A stretch of DNA of 64,000 bases, taken from the NCBI GenBank assembly GCA_037178855.1, contig JASJZC010000007.1:5332001-5396000 (forward strand), given 5' to 3'. Each line of letters starts with the position of its first letter. The first letter of the stretch is position 1. Source of the stretch: Oscheius sp. JU75. Its lineage: Eukaryota; Nematoda; Chromadorea; Rhabditida; Rhabditidae. Shown one piece after another: positions 47,494-58,262 of the stretch. The position numbers and the translations under genes were made by a program. The notes beneath the pieces are model-generated. The model was not told the origin of the DNA. It saw nothing but the letters and a program-made list of their open reading frames with translations, and did not search any database.

Positions 47494-47811
47494 TCAATAC
47501 GCATTGTCGTCATACAGAAGCAGACTTTTCGAGCCAATCCAGCTTTGGTAGTGTGGGAGTTGAGCTGGGGATTTTTGCCGTGTCCGTAAGCCTTGCTCAT
47601 ATGTCCGCATATGGCAGACCAAACATGGCGGAAGTCTTGAATCAATGCTCATTAGGATATGATATGGCTCTTCCTCCAATTGAGGCAAATAAGGAACATA
47701 TTCGATATACCTGATAATGTTCCGTTTTCTCTATCGATCGTTGTCACTTTCTGCTCAGCTGCAGAGAACTACGTTAATCGGCTCGTTTATTGTTGAGGGT
47801 GAGAATATCAT
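47494..47811 (-). CDS. Small hypothetical protein (91 aa)
   Basis: Two exons, 47811-47773 and 47730-47494, with a 42-nt intron in phase 0. The product is MIFSPSTINEPINRKRNIIR, then YIEYVPYLPQLEEEPYHILM, SIDSRLPPCLVCHMRTYEQG and a C-terminal part ending KSLLLYDDNAY. It has one C-x-x-C pair, no signal peptide and no TM helix. Composition and splice phase support a real gene; the family is unknown to me. It is divergent from the two-pore channel gene. Confidence 0.5.
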
Positions 47812-48232
47812 ATCTCGGAGCCATGAAATGAATCAGAGTATTGGGAACGAACAAAGCACACAAGTTGCCCTTTTGATTGCTTGGAGGAAATCTAGGATTC
47901 CATAAAAATTTAACTCAAACTATCATCTTTTTAGTTTCTCACAACTTTTACTGAAGCGTGGACCCAACAACCTTAGCTATTTTCTAAAACCATTAATAAA
48001 AGGATAGGACTAGTACAATATATCGCTTGGTTTTCTGAGCTAAGTCTACTGTACATGTTTTATGAGCTGCTTCCCACTAAGCCTTCCTCATTTCAATCCC
48101 TGCTCGTTCTCAGACTCGTAGTCTCGGCATCAAACAATGAAACCTCATTTTCTCAAGATGCATGAAACGACCATGCGTGGGTCTATCGTAAAATGTACCA
48201 GCCCCGCTTGGTAGTCTCTTGTGTGGTTCATC
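47812..48232. other. Divergent intergenic region
   Basis: About 420 bp between a minus-strand small gene and the + strand channel gene. A second open frame on the minus strand (around 47790-47920) also looks somewhat protein-like, so an upstream exon there cannot be excluded. Confidence 0.35.
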
Positions 48233-51061
48233 ATGTCTCGTAGTGGTCCGTCTCTTGGTGATAGTGAGATTGAGCTTCTTCGCGTCGATGAAGAAGAACC
48301 GTGTACTTGTGTTAGTTTCCATTTTCAAGACCAAGATCTATACTTTTTTCCTTGCTTTTCTCTTGTTTTCACCAAACTAATACTACATTTCTGAAGGTTC
48401 GCGTGCTAACGGCTACAATGTTCGCTCAGTTGTTTACGAACCCGGGTTCAACCTGGGTATCTGTACAGAAAAATTCACGAAAGGTAGACACAACAAGGAC
48501 TGAGACTAAACTTTCCGAAGATGTCATTGCAGGTTGGCTGCTTTGCTCGATTGAAAATCTACGAAGAAAATGCGAGGTTCATCCTTCTCTCAATTGTCGT
48601 CTTCGTTTATCTACTGTTCGGAGCAACTATTTTTCGATATCTTGAGAGAGATCAAGAGCTCTTGGAGAGAGAAGATGTAGGTCATTCTACTAAACTGATA
48701 GTGTTGCTCGCAACAATATTTGCCTGCTCCTTTCTACGCAAGGTGACATCAGTTCTTGATGTTCCAAACAGATTGCTGTCCATCCCACATTAGTCTTGGT
48801 AGTGGGAATGGGAGTTGTTCGTTTGACCAGAGCACCTTCTTTTGATTCCTGAAGTATTGAACAAGATTAGTTTCTGGCTTACGCTATGATCCTATCATTG
48901 AAACAGAATGATGCGAGAAAATCTTTTCACACTCTTGTCTAATCCAGCTGTTGGTGTTCGTTACCCCTAATCTTCCAAGCGCTTTAACTGGATAACCCGA
49001 CAATAAGAAGTAAAACATTCTATTAGCGATGAATGTTACGCGATCTCTTCAGCTCCTGCGTCAAGCGTGGGAAGCAGATGTTTTAACTGTATTGGAGAAC
49101 GTTGGAATAATTTATGATATATGTACCTCTTCGTTCAAAACTGTAGTCTCTACAACACCTGCCAGATCTCCTAACCTTTAGAGAATGCGCTACAAAAAAA
49201 TGGCAAACATTCTTTAAATGTTCAGTTTTCAGTACAACACCAGACTAGCCGATTTAAAACGGAGGATCTGCCCTGAAGAGGAGTCTCTCTTCGATGCCAG
49301 GAGGGTATGTGCCCGAATTACTTATTTACGTACAATTGCCATGCGGAACGTTATCTACAAGTCCTGTTTCTCATTTCCGCATCAGCATTACCTTTTCAGG
49401 AATGCCCCATTGACGAGCTAATTGAGCTGATACAAGAAGGAGCAGCTGCGGGGTTGAACAATCCAAGGCCACGGTTCGACTTCTACGGGTCTCTATTCTT
49501 TTCGGGCACCATCATATCAACAATAGGTACCTAAAAACCACAAAAAACAAGTAGATTCTCTCAGGTTTTGGATCCTCGACTCCAAGAACGTATGCTGGTA
49601 GGATAATGACAATTTTTTACGGACTCTTCGGCTGTACCTGCTGTGTACTCTTCTTTAATCTCTGTCTGGAGCGATTCATCACCGCCCTCAGCTATTTGCT
49701 GCGGTAAAAATGACGTTGAAACAATTATCTGAATATTCAGATACATGCATGAGCAAAAACTGAAGAGGAGAGCGAGAGCAAACGCCAACGGCAGTAAGCC
49801 TGTGACACTGCTGATCAACGACGAAGTCGAGTCAGCAAGCTCCTGTGCTGGAGTTCACGATTCTTGGCGACCCTCTGTGTATAAAGTCTTCTTCTGTCTT
49901 ATTAGGTAACAAAACTCGTGAATCTTTATACCATCCGATACAGTTTCTCAGCTCTTCTGCTTTCCCTAGCCGCTCTTCTCTATTCCCATACCGAGGACTG
50001 GAACTACGTAGACGCTCTTTACTTCTGTTTCACCAGGTGAGTTGTGTTTGTCAGCCGGGCGTTGATCTAACTACGAGAAAATCGTTATTGAATTAACAAC
50101 TTTCAGTTTCGCAACAATTGGATTTGGAGATTTTGTTAGTAATCAGAACAGGAGTAACATGCTGAACGAGGATCTTTACGGGTAGGCAGGATATCAAGCA
50201 CACAAACAAAACATTTTAGATTCATTAATTTTGTGCTATTAACCGTTGGTGCCTGCTGCTTTTACTGCCTTTTCAACGTGTCATCTATTGTCGTCAGGTT
50301 AGTTCAAACTTCCAATCTTTTTGAAATGATCATTTTTTAGACAATTGCTCAACTGGGTGATCAAGAAACTCGACATTAAAGTAGACAACGGATTCTGTTG
50401 TTTCCGAAGTAGACGATCTCATTACGTCGGTCTGGGATTGCGTCCACCAAAGGGTTTGTTCAATTTCCGTGATTCCTTTTGCAAAAAGTTATGCTTGCGT
50501 AACAGGGAAGCCTTCCAAAATGTGCATCACATATTGTTTCGTACTTCATATTTCCCAAGAAGGCTTTCATTTCCCATTACGTCGTTGTTGAACTTGGCGT
50601 CATTTCCTGATGTATCGGGTGTTGGGTAAAGGGCTTCATCTGAGGTTTCTAAATCGATTTATTGTGGTCTGCTAAGAAAAATGCAGACCTAATCCCTTCC
50701 GAAAATATCTAGCACACAGATTAGCTATAGCTATTAAGGCCCCAATTGTTTTGATGCCTCAAGATATGAGAAGCTTTACCTTCCCATTACAGGCTACGAC
50801 TGCACGTCATCGAGGGCTTCAATAGATTGTCCAGATGGATTGCTGTCACTCAAGGAGTTCCTCTTTAACCAGCAAATATCAGTTGTAATGCTACAAAAAC
50901 ATTTACTGCAGGTAACAAATTGAGTTACAACACCAAAACAACACTATTTTCAGTCCGCTACAAAGAATGCTGCTCCGGTAGAAGAGCAGAAGATTTCGGC
51001 ATCACGAGTAGGACCTATGGGAATTCTGGACGAAGCTTTCGGAGATCACGACGGCGAATGA
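48233..51061 (+). CDS. Two-pore-domain (TWK) potassium channel
   Basis: A K2P background potassium channel of the plasma membrane. Start MSRSGPSLGDSEIELLRVDE. TM1 is in exon 3 (FILLSIVVFVYLLFGATIF), with a long extracellular cap spread over two exons (NTRLADLKRRICPEEES, ECPIDELIELIQEG). The first pore is FFSGTIISTIG|FGSSTP (filter GFG), followed by TM2 (GLFGCTCCVLFFNLCLERF). After a cytosolic loop, TM3 comes before the second pore, SFATIGFGDFVSNQN (filter GFGD). TM4 is FVLLTVGACCFYCLFN. The tail includes DCTSSRASIDCPDGLLSLKE. The first filter plus STP resembles the THIK branch; inference. Most introns are 37-45 nt, with two long ones (about 540 and 340 nt) after TM1 and in the tail. All key residues are present. 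Confidence 0.93.
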
Positions 51062-51398
51062 TCTTCTTCCAAAATTATTTGCTACAATTGTACAGAAACG
51101 ATTTAGTTCCTTGGTTCACTATACGTGTGCTCTTGTGATCCACTCGAGTACGGTGGTTCATCTATGGGTTGTCCTTGATGGTCTTAGAATAAACTGATTT
51201 CCTTGTCTTACCTACCTGCTTGGAAATGCATAGCCATCAGGTTGCTTGCTGATCTATTATACAAGCAGTAATCGTAAAGGTTTATACGAAGTTTGCAAAA
51301 GAGCATTCGAAAACATTATAGTTTCAGACTATCGAGCTATCAAGAAACAGAGCCGCTATCTACTCTAAAGCGGTTTTCTTATCGGGGCAGTGGCAAAA
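51062..51398. other. Intergenic between channel and lipase genes
   Basis: About 340 bp with an AATAAA-like signal near 51190. Same-strand neighbours; I see nothing more. Confidence 0.4.
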
Positions 51399-52688
51399 AT
51401 GCGTCTTTTGCTCCTCTCTGTAGTTTTCGTAGGATATTCTGAAGCAGCCATAAGTTGTCAAGACTGCATCGCCTCTAACAAAACGTAGTATCATCATAAA
51501 TCCTAGTATATAAACAGCTCAGATGGTGCATTGGTGACAACAAGTGTGAGCCGTTAGTATGTAAGAGATCCATTTCGGTACGCCGTTGAAAACAAAACAG
51601 TATTGTCATTTAGAATCCTCTAAACTGCCCCATGACCCCTGCAAGTGGATATGAGTACACAGATGATTTCGGTAGAGACATTGCTATGCCACTTCTTTCG
51701 GCTGCTTATGCTAGCGATCCAACAACATGCTTAAAGTAGGATCTATTTTTCTTTCTGTTGCAATATTCCTTGAGAAACAATTTGCCGACAACCGTTCTCT
51801 CGCGGAGTATCTATTCCGAATGCTCTGAAATTGGACCAAGTAAGCCTCGCATCAACTTTTTTTTAAGTCTTTTAGACACAACTTGTCATGTTTTCACCGC
51901 CTTTGATACAAGTAAGAAGGCTATCATGATCTCGTTCCGTGGCACCATTGGAGCCATTCAGTTGGACGAAGAACTTGAGAGCTTTTTCGAGTAAGAGGCT
52001 TTCTGACTACCACTTTCTGTTAGGAAAAAAGAGCCCTTCTTCGATTCTGGTAATGTATTCAAATACTTCTACGATGCTTTTTACCTCATGTGGAACGAAG
52101 GACTGGAGAGTTCAGTTCGCAGCTTGAAGTATTTGTATCCGGACTACAGCATTTGGGTTTGTTCGCAGAAAGCTCAAACAATTAATTCTTCAGGTTTTCG
52201 GACACTCTCTCGGAGGAGCCATGGCATCTGTCTGTGCTTCCCATATCCTCAAAACTGGTTTGTATACTTCTCAACAAACCCGTTTGGTAACTTTTGGACA
52301 GCCCAGAACTGGAGACCAGGCTTTTGCCAAATGGCATGATGCCACTGTAAGCTACAGTGCTGGATTTAGTTTAAGTCTCCGTTCAGTTCTTGTACTCATA
52401 TCGAGTTATTCATCACAAAGATATCGTTCCGCATATCCCTCCTCGAGGAGGAAAAGACGAAGTTTGGCATCATCGTTACGAGGTTTGGTACAACAACAAC
52501 ATGACTGTAGGCGACGATTATACTGTCTGCCTGGAGGACGACGGCTTATTTTGCAGTAACACACAGGTTTCCAAAGGGGTTGTCGACAGTACTAGTGTTT
52601 TCAGATTAACGAAAACAGTGAAGATCACGTCGTCTACTTCGACAAAGACATGGGAGACTGGTCCAGTAAAGGATGTCCTAAAAACTGA
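51399..52688 (+). CDS. Secreted class 3 lipase
   Basis: An alpha/beta-hydrolase of the fungal-lipase-like (Lipase_3) group, expanded in nematodes. It hydrolyses acylglycerols outside the cell or in the gut lumen. About nine exons. Signal peptide (MRLLLLSVVFVGYSEA), a Cys-rich lead (CQDCIASNKTWCIGDNKCEP), then GRDIAMPLLSAAYASDPTTC and the conserved strand AIMISFRGTIGAIQ. The nucleophile elbow VFGHSLGGAMAS has catalytic Ser. VTFGQPRTGDQAFAKW follows, then HHKDIVPHIPP with the likely Asp and WHHRYEVWYNNN with the likely His. The end CLEDDGLFCSNTQ and SSKGCPKN matches the usual C-terminus. Triad complete. Confidence 0.92.
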
Positions 52689-52778
52689 ACTAAAAATCTT
52701 TGGATACCCAATTTTGTTTTCATAAACGTTTTCGCTACAGCTTTGTTCTTCTCAAAACATTTAAAGAAAAGGAAAAGA

Positions 52779-53385
52779 AGATGAGCCAAGGTCAGGTCGA
52801 CCAACAAGTTCCGATGAATCGAAGATGCTGCAGCTCGTGAGCGAGGACAATCGGCGTGAACAAGCAGAGGCACTGTCTGTTAGTCATGCCGCAGTGGAGC
52901 ATCATTTGAAGCTGTCGAGATTTACGAAGAAACTGCGCACATGGTTGCCGCATAACTTCAGTGACGCCCAGAAGTGGCAGCGCATGTCCGTCGCCCATTC
53001 TCTCCAGAAATGAGAGGAAATCCTTTTTGCCACGCCTGGTGCCGAGGGACGAGAAGTGGGTAGCATAAGTAAACTTTCGAAGGAAGCGTCAATGGGTGGA
53101 TCCAGGGCAGACAATAAGTCGTGATGTGAAACCAGACACCCATCAAAAGAAGATTTACTCTGTGTTTTCTGCAATATCGAAGGAGTGGTGCACTGGGAAC
53201 TGCTGGATGCTGGAACTACCCTTACGAGAACCTGGTCGGCAAAGTTCTTCGCGTCGAAACCCAAGATGTTCTACGAGCGTGGCATCAGTAAGCTACCCGT
53301 GAAATGGGCAGACGTGGTACATCATAATTAATTGATTACAACGAATGAAAAAGTTGCTTGGAAGTCAATAAATTTTTGCATTTGA
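52779..53385 (+). mobile_element. Inactive mariner-type transposon copy
   Basis: Translated pieces match a mariner transposase in order: DEPRSGRPTSSDESKMLQLV, VSHAAVEHHL (helix-turn-helix), KLRTWLPHNFSDAQKWQRM, RLVPRDEKWVA with the first catalytic Asp, RRKRQWVDPGQ, HWELLDAG, then FFASKPKMFYERGISKLPVK. The copy has in-frame stops after SLQK and after KWVA. The part between HWELLDAGTTLT and the C-terminal block, which should hold the second and third catalytic Asp, is missing. I could not find both terminal inverted repeats. It starts about 90 bp after the lipase stop, so it may lie within that gene's 3' UTR. Confidence 0.8.
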
Positions 53386-54492
53386 AAAAGCGAAAAGACT
53401 AAGTTGTCAACCCAACACTTTTGATAACCTGTAACGTTACACTCCAAGTTTTAATGTAGCAGCTCTTTTTGGCTTAGAAACAAAGGTATTTGTCTTCTAC
53501 TTTCGATGAGATACAGTAATGCCCAGGTGGCGTTTGAGAGAAAATGTGCGTCATCCAGAAAATATCGTTTCTTTAAATAGAGACTGGTTTGAAGTGACCG
53601 GTCCTAGTAGAAATACCTCACCACCAGCAAAGAAACACATGATGTTTCTAATGGAAAAGTATTGTTTCTAAAACCGGTAAATATCAGACTTTCGAGAACA
53701 GAGCGAAAATTTGAAGCAATTGAACAGAGCGAAAATTTGAAGCAGTCTCAGAAAATAGACCGGTATTGCAAGAAACTAATAAGGAGAATCTGCTTGTTTG
53801 TGTGATGTTATTCGTTCTAGCACCATATTTTCGAACTGCTTTTCTTGAACTGAAAATGCGTAAAGCGCAATGTTCTCATACGGCAGTCATGGTCGGTGAA
53901 AAGAATGGGAATGTATGAAAAAGTAGTCGAAACTGGATGTGAGGTAGATGGAATTTCCCAAGGGGACCGGAAGCCTGTTCAGATCTGCAGCAGTTGCACG
54001 GGTCAGAGCCAACGATTTTATGAAATAGAGATGTGTTGATCAGCGAAAACTTCTAAAATGATAGAATTGTGTTTTGGAGAGCGCCAGAAAAGTCACTTAG
54101 CATTGTTTAAAACAAATAGGGCCTAGGGAATACTAACATGAAATAGTGTGAATTTGTCATGTCTCCAAAAAATCCATGTATAACACCCAACCTACAAACA
54201 ATTGCTCTGAGATCTTGTTTGAGGTTTGGCGATGTTCTAAAATTTACAGTTCTTGTGTGTAGAGCCGTTAAGTCTGAAATCCACGTTACGCTTATACGCT
54301 TCTTTGCGCTGGTGCAGGCATGACTTAATCGATTCTGCCGTAGATTTCGGTTCTAGACAGCTTTTTCCGCGTTTTTTTGACGACGGCGTGTATGTAGCTG
54401 CTATAAATTTGTCCAGCAAAGGACTGCCAGCATCGTTCTCTCACCATTTCTCTCATATAATTGTCTGATACAAGCAGTTTTGTCAATTCAGA
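53386..54492. other. Intergenic region with a short tandem duplication
   Basis: About 1.1 kb with no gene. A 23-bp unit GAACAGAGCGAAAATTTGAAGC(A) is present twice (53696-53718 and 53722-53744) with a 3-bp spacer. A TATA-like TATAAAT lies at 54402-54408, about 85 bp before the next gene. Confidence 0.5.
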
Positions 54493-54980
54493 ATGATCCG
54501 AGGACTTGTTCTTCTTGCTCTTGTTGGAGTTGCTCACTCATTCCTCTTCGGAGGCAGTGGAGGCGGATGTGGAGGCGGTTGTGGTGGAGGTTGCGGTGGA
54601 GGATGGTATTTTGAATCATATAGGAATTCATAAAAATTTGTTTTCAGCGCTCCCCCTCCTCCAGCTCCATGTGGTGGCGGATGGTAAGAAAACGTAGCAG
54701 AAATTTTAATAAAGGAGTTCTAGTGGTGCTCCTCCTGCTCTTCCTCCTCCTCCCCCTCCTGCTCCTATTGGATGTGGAGCTCCTGTCGCTCCCATCGGAG
54801 GAGTAAGCACTTAAATAAGATACGAATTCATTGAAATTGCAGGGCTGTGGTGGAGCTCCTATAGCTGCTGGAGGCGCCTACGCTGCTCCTCAAGTTTCTG
54901 GACCTCCTCCTCCCGCCTACGCTCCTCCTCCTCCCGCGTATGCTCCCCCTGCTGGAAACGCTTATGCTGTTGGAAAGTAA
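54493..54980 (+). CDS. Secreted Cys/Gly/Pro-rich protein, copy D
   Basis: Four exons (the first ends at 54605), about 115 aa. It has a signal peptide (MIRGLVLLALVGVAHSFLFG), a Gly/Cys block (GGGCGGGCGGGCGGG), a Pro block (APPPPAPCGGGW), PPALPPPPPPAPIGCGAP, then GCGGAPIAAGGAYAAP and two PPPPAYAP repeats. The end is GNAYAVGK at the stop. The ATG lies one base after TTCAG. It is closest to the decayed copy C (31375) in the signal peptide and Gly/Cys block, and shares the terminal motif with copies A and B. Probably an extracellular matrix component. Confidence 0.8.
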
Positions 54981-55110
54981 TCCAGCACTGGACGCTAATA
55001 GTCTTAGAAACATATCTGTGCATATGGTGCTCAATGAATATTTTATTCACGAGAACAACTCGTTTTATACCACACAGAAAGTTTTTGACACATGCTTTGA
55101 AACGCCAAAG

Positions 55111-55698
55111 TTAAACGTTATCAGAGAATCGCTTGCACCAAATCTTCTTCAAGTGAACGGGTCCGGCTGCCGCCCCAAGGCTCGTATAGAACAGTCCTAC
55201 GTTCGACTTAGAACCGGTAGCAATTTCACTTTCCACAGTCTTCCTCCGTTTGAAAATCACAGGTGAATATCGCGGAGAAGGATCCACTGGATGTGACGAC
55301 TCCTTCAGCAGCATTCGTTTAAAACGTCCTTCAATTCTTTCTAGCTGGTGCTTCTCTGGTGTGTCTGGTACTAACATTATTATTGCATATGCATAACGGA
55401 AGTATTACTTGATGGAATTGGCTCTGTTGGGATCAGTTGTTCGTCGGAGACGAGTTCCTCCACCGCTTCTATCGATGATGGTCTGGCAAAACCTGAAGAT
55501 AAAACAAATTTGAGAACTTTAGCTGCTATACCTTGAATTATTGCTGAGTTGTCTCTAAAAGACCATTGCCTGTTTCCTACTAGATGCAATTTTAAAGGTG
55601 GAACTGAAGCGGCTTGTATCAACGAAAATATGATTTTCACCTCTCTTTTCAGGCTGAACCACGTTGGCGACATTTAGTAACGTTTCGTTGTTGTTCAT
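55111..55698 (-). CDS. Hypothetical disordered protein
   Basis: Four exons. Exon 1 is 55698-55641 (MNNNETLLNVANVVQPEKRG), followed by a 28-nt intron. The rest reads AASVPPLKLHLVGNRQWSFR, then FARPSSIEAVEELVSDEQLI, PDTPEKHQLERIEGRFKRML and KESSHPVDPSPRYSP, ending KIWCKRFSDNV. Phases are consistent (1, 1, 1). Rich in Pro, Ser and charged residues with no signal peptide or TM helix, so likely an intracellular, partly unstructured protein. Not recognised. The final segment from VIFKRRKTVE may instead be 3' UTR or a further spliced exon. It is convergent with copy D. Confidence 0.5.
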
Positions 55699-56450
55699 TA
55701 TACAAGTCCCTCTTGAATTTTAATTTAGTAAACAGACAAGTAAGCAAAAACCGCTCAAAGGAGGTTTTCAACTTAAATTGTATTGCTGATACAGTTTCAA
55801 GCATACTCATAGATCAAATCAATATCTCTACATTCTGATATTTGGTCGGGTCTTATCACGCTTTTTGAACGAACGACTTATTGTACTTTGGAAGTAGTGT
55901 TGACCACTAAAGATGTTGCTTTTTTATTTTCCAGCGAACACTACTTTTTGGTAGAAACGTCTTTGTATGTTTGGACAAGATGACTATGTCCAATAATAGC
56001 GAGTAGTTGCATTTCACCAGATAGTGCCGTTTTTGAAAAACAACGGATTTGAATTGGATTGTCTGTCACATGCTCATTAATTAAATGGGACCACTAGACT
56101 GTGATGGCTCCCAGGAAAGACCTTTGGGACATAGAGGTATGTGTTTTATTGGAGCATGCAGCTAGTACTATATCGCACCTTAGCAACAGACGAAAAAATA
56201 GAAGCGTATAAACTTGGTACCTGGTAAGATTGTTGTGCTAAGACCTTTTGATGACAGACTAAAAATTGTCCGGAATTACTCTTTCTCAAGTAAACATTCT
56301 CGCCCGACAGTTGCAGAAAACAAAGACGAACATTTTCAAAACAAACATAATTTCGATAGTTTACCACCGAGCATCCTGTATTGACAATTTAATAATAACC
56401 GGAGGCGGGCTCTGTCTCGACAGTGCCACTCTGCGCTCCCTATTCATAAA
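55699..56450. other. Intergenic region, no gene found
   Basis: About 750 bp, AT-rich, between two genes pointing away from each other. I see no element that I can name. Confidence 0.4.
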
Positions 56451-56805
56451 ATGTTTACCTTTCTTCTTTGCTACTTTGTTTTGATTTCTTGCCCCTTCAG
56501 AGTGAGTTAATTAACAAAAATTAACTGTCTAATTTTTAAAGGAACAAGACTTGAATTCCGACACGACGTCCTGGAAAATCTATGTGCCAAAGGTTCAAAA
56601 GAAAGAAAAAGGTTTCCGAGAAGCTGTAAACAATTTGCAAAAGGAGCTGCAGAACACACTGAACAGTGTAAAGAATAGGTTGAATGGATTTCGGAAATAT
56701 ATGAAACACATGAACTTCCGTCCCAGTTACTATGGAGATAGCTATTCCCAGGAACCTAAAAAGAAGCCCTTCAATCACAAAAGAGCACTGGGAATGGAAT
56801 TGTAG
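56451..56805 (+). CDS. Small secreted Lys-rich protein
   Basis: Two exons, 56451-56501 and 56542-56805, with a 40-nt intron in phase 0. A short signal peptide (MFTFLLCYFVLISCPFR) is followed by EQDLNSDTTSWKIYVPKVQK, an alpha-helical, Lys/Asn/Arg-rich stretch (FREAVNNLQKELQNTLNSVK), then a Tyr/Phe/His-rich end (MNFRPSYYGDSYSQ) and a basic tail. No Cys beyond the signal region and no known domain. Function unknown. Confidence 0.6.
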
Positions 56806-56852
56806 TTGTGGTAATCAATGAAGGGGAGGTTAAAAAGTTTTATAGCCAGTTA

Positions 56853-57271
56853 TTAGTCAATATTATGTTGCTTGACTTGCTCGGGCTCCACAGCCAAGGT
56901 GTGAAAGCAGTCACGACTGGTGACAGCTAAGTAGAGACGCTCGATAGCTTCGGTGAACCCTTTATTCTTCTCAGCCGAACATGACTTGACGTACTACTGG
57001 AAACTGAATCTCATAAACGCCTTCTCGCTCTAGTAAATCTCGGAGCGTTTTTCTTAAGTGAATGTAGTTGCGCTCGTGAAGTCCCATTCCAATTGACATC
57101 ACGGCTTGTTCCATTAGGCGGTTTGATCACTGTCGTCTTACCTACTCTAGATAGTCCCTCGATGTTTTCGCTTCTGACGGGAAAACCCAATACTTTTGCT
57201 ACTCGAACTGTTTCTCTCTGACTTTCTCGACTCCCATCTGGCTTGTCTTGTCTCTTCTTGTTTCTTATCAG
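56853..57271 (-). CDS. C-terminal part of an unrecognised gene
   Basis: Three exons joined in phase. Exon from 57271 after TTCCTTAG: KKRQDKPDGSRESQRETVRV, AKVLGFPVRSENIEGLSRV. Then AVMSIGMGLHERNYIHLRKT and LRDLLEREGVYEIQFP. After a 32-nt intron, NKGFTEAIERLYLAVTSRDC and a stop at 56853 (ends VKQHNID). The conserved-looking, charged composition supports coding. The 5' part is missing from my model; a possible upstream exon around 57330-57370 (ending LLTLNTEP) is weak. Family unknown. Confidence 0.45.
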
Positions 57272-57296
57272 CTAAGGAAACACTAGGTGTTGGCTG

Positions 57297-57328
57297 TTGG
57301 CTGTCTGAGTCTGTTGCAAGTCGAGACC
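57297..57328 (-). repeat. 32-bp copy of the receptor tail sequence
   Basis: Identical over 32 bp to 58300-58331, which lies in the last coding exon of the receptor gene at 58263-59472. Here it sits in what my model treats as non-coding or intronic DNA. Confidence 0.8.
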
Positions 57329-58262
57329 TCCACACAGGCTCCGTGTTTAACGTCAAAAGGCGACAAAAGACAGTCTATGAACATAATTGGCTTGATCCAA
57401 GTAAATGAGGCTGAAGATACGAGCAACGCGAGATGCCTTGTTATGTAACGTGAGCTTAGTTTGCGCCATCCCATTACTTGAAATCGACTAGAGACTTCAC
57501 ACTGACTTTTTTTCATGAACATGATTACAAAGAAATTTAGGTTTACTTCTTCACATTTGTGAAGATCGTAGACTTGGGTCTTTCGGTGGTAAAGGAACCG
57601 ATCGAAGAAGACGGTTTCTAAAACAAAATTATTGAGTTGAGTATATTTTGTCTATTCCGATGCAACGACTAGAACAGGATCACAGTTCACTTTGATAGGC
57701 TGAGCACTGATGGAAAACAGCAAGAGCGAAATCCTATGGGTTTTTTCTCATGGTTTTTGGCGGGAGCAGGTCATATCTTAAATGTTTGGTGCTTGCTTCA
57801 GGTTTCTAATCACTCTTTTGGCATAGTGAGAGTCTTAGATAGTCGTTCCCCGATTGCCAATACAAAAAAGGCACAATTGTAAGGAAACACTTTATGTTTC
57901 ACATCAGATTCCTGAATCTTAACTGTTCCACAGTTATGTACCTGTGGGTTGGCCACCAAGGCCAATGGGGAGGGGGGGCTCCTGTGAAACCGATGGCTGA
58001 AGAGTGAGGCAATGTTCGACTGTTTGAAATAATTTTGGTCACAGATAATGACAAAAACTGTGAAGAAAAGAAAAAAACGTGACAAAAACCAAAACCAAAA
58101 ACTGCCTTGATCGCCTTACTTCTTTCTTGTCATTGATCAAGACATGAAGAGCCGAATTAGGGAACATGTACGATCTTAAAATGTGAGAAAAGACGAAAGT
58201 TTATTTGTACTTCAAAATGGCAACACAACACTAAATGACAATTTGGGATTGCGGACCTAGGG
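57329..58262. other. Intergenic region
   Basis: About 930 bp with no further model. A G-rich run (GGGGAGGGGGG) lies at 57966-57976. Confidence 0.35.
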
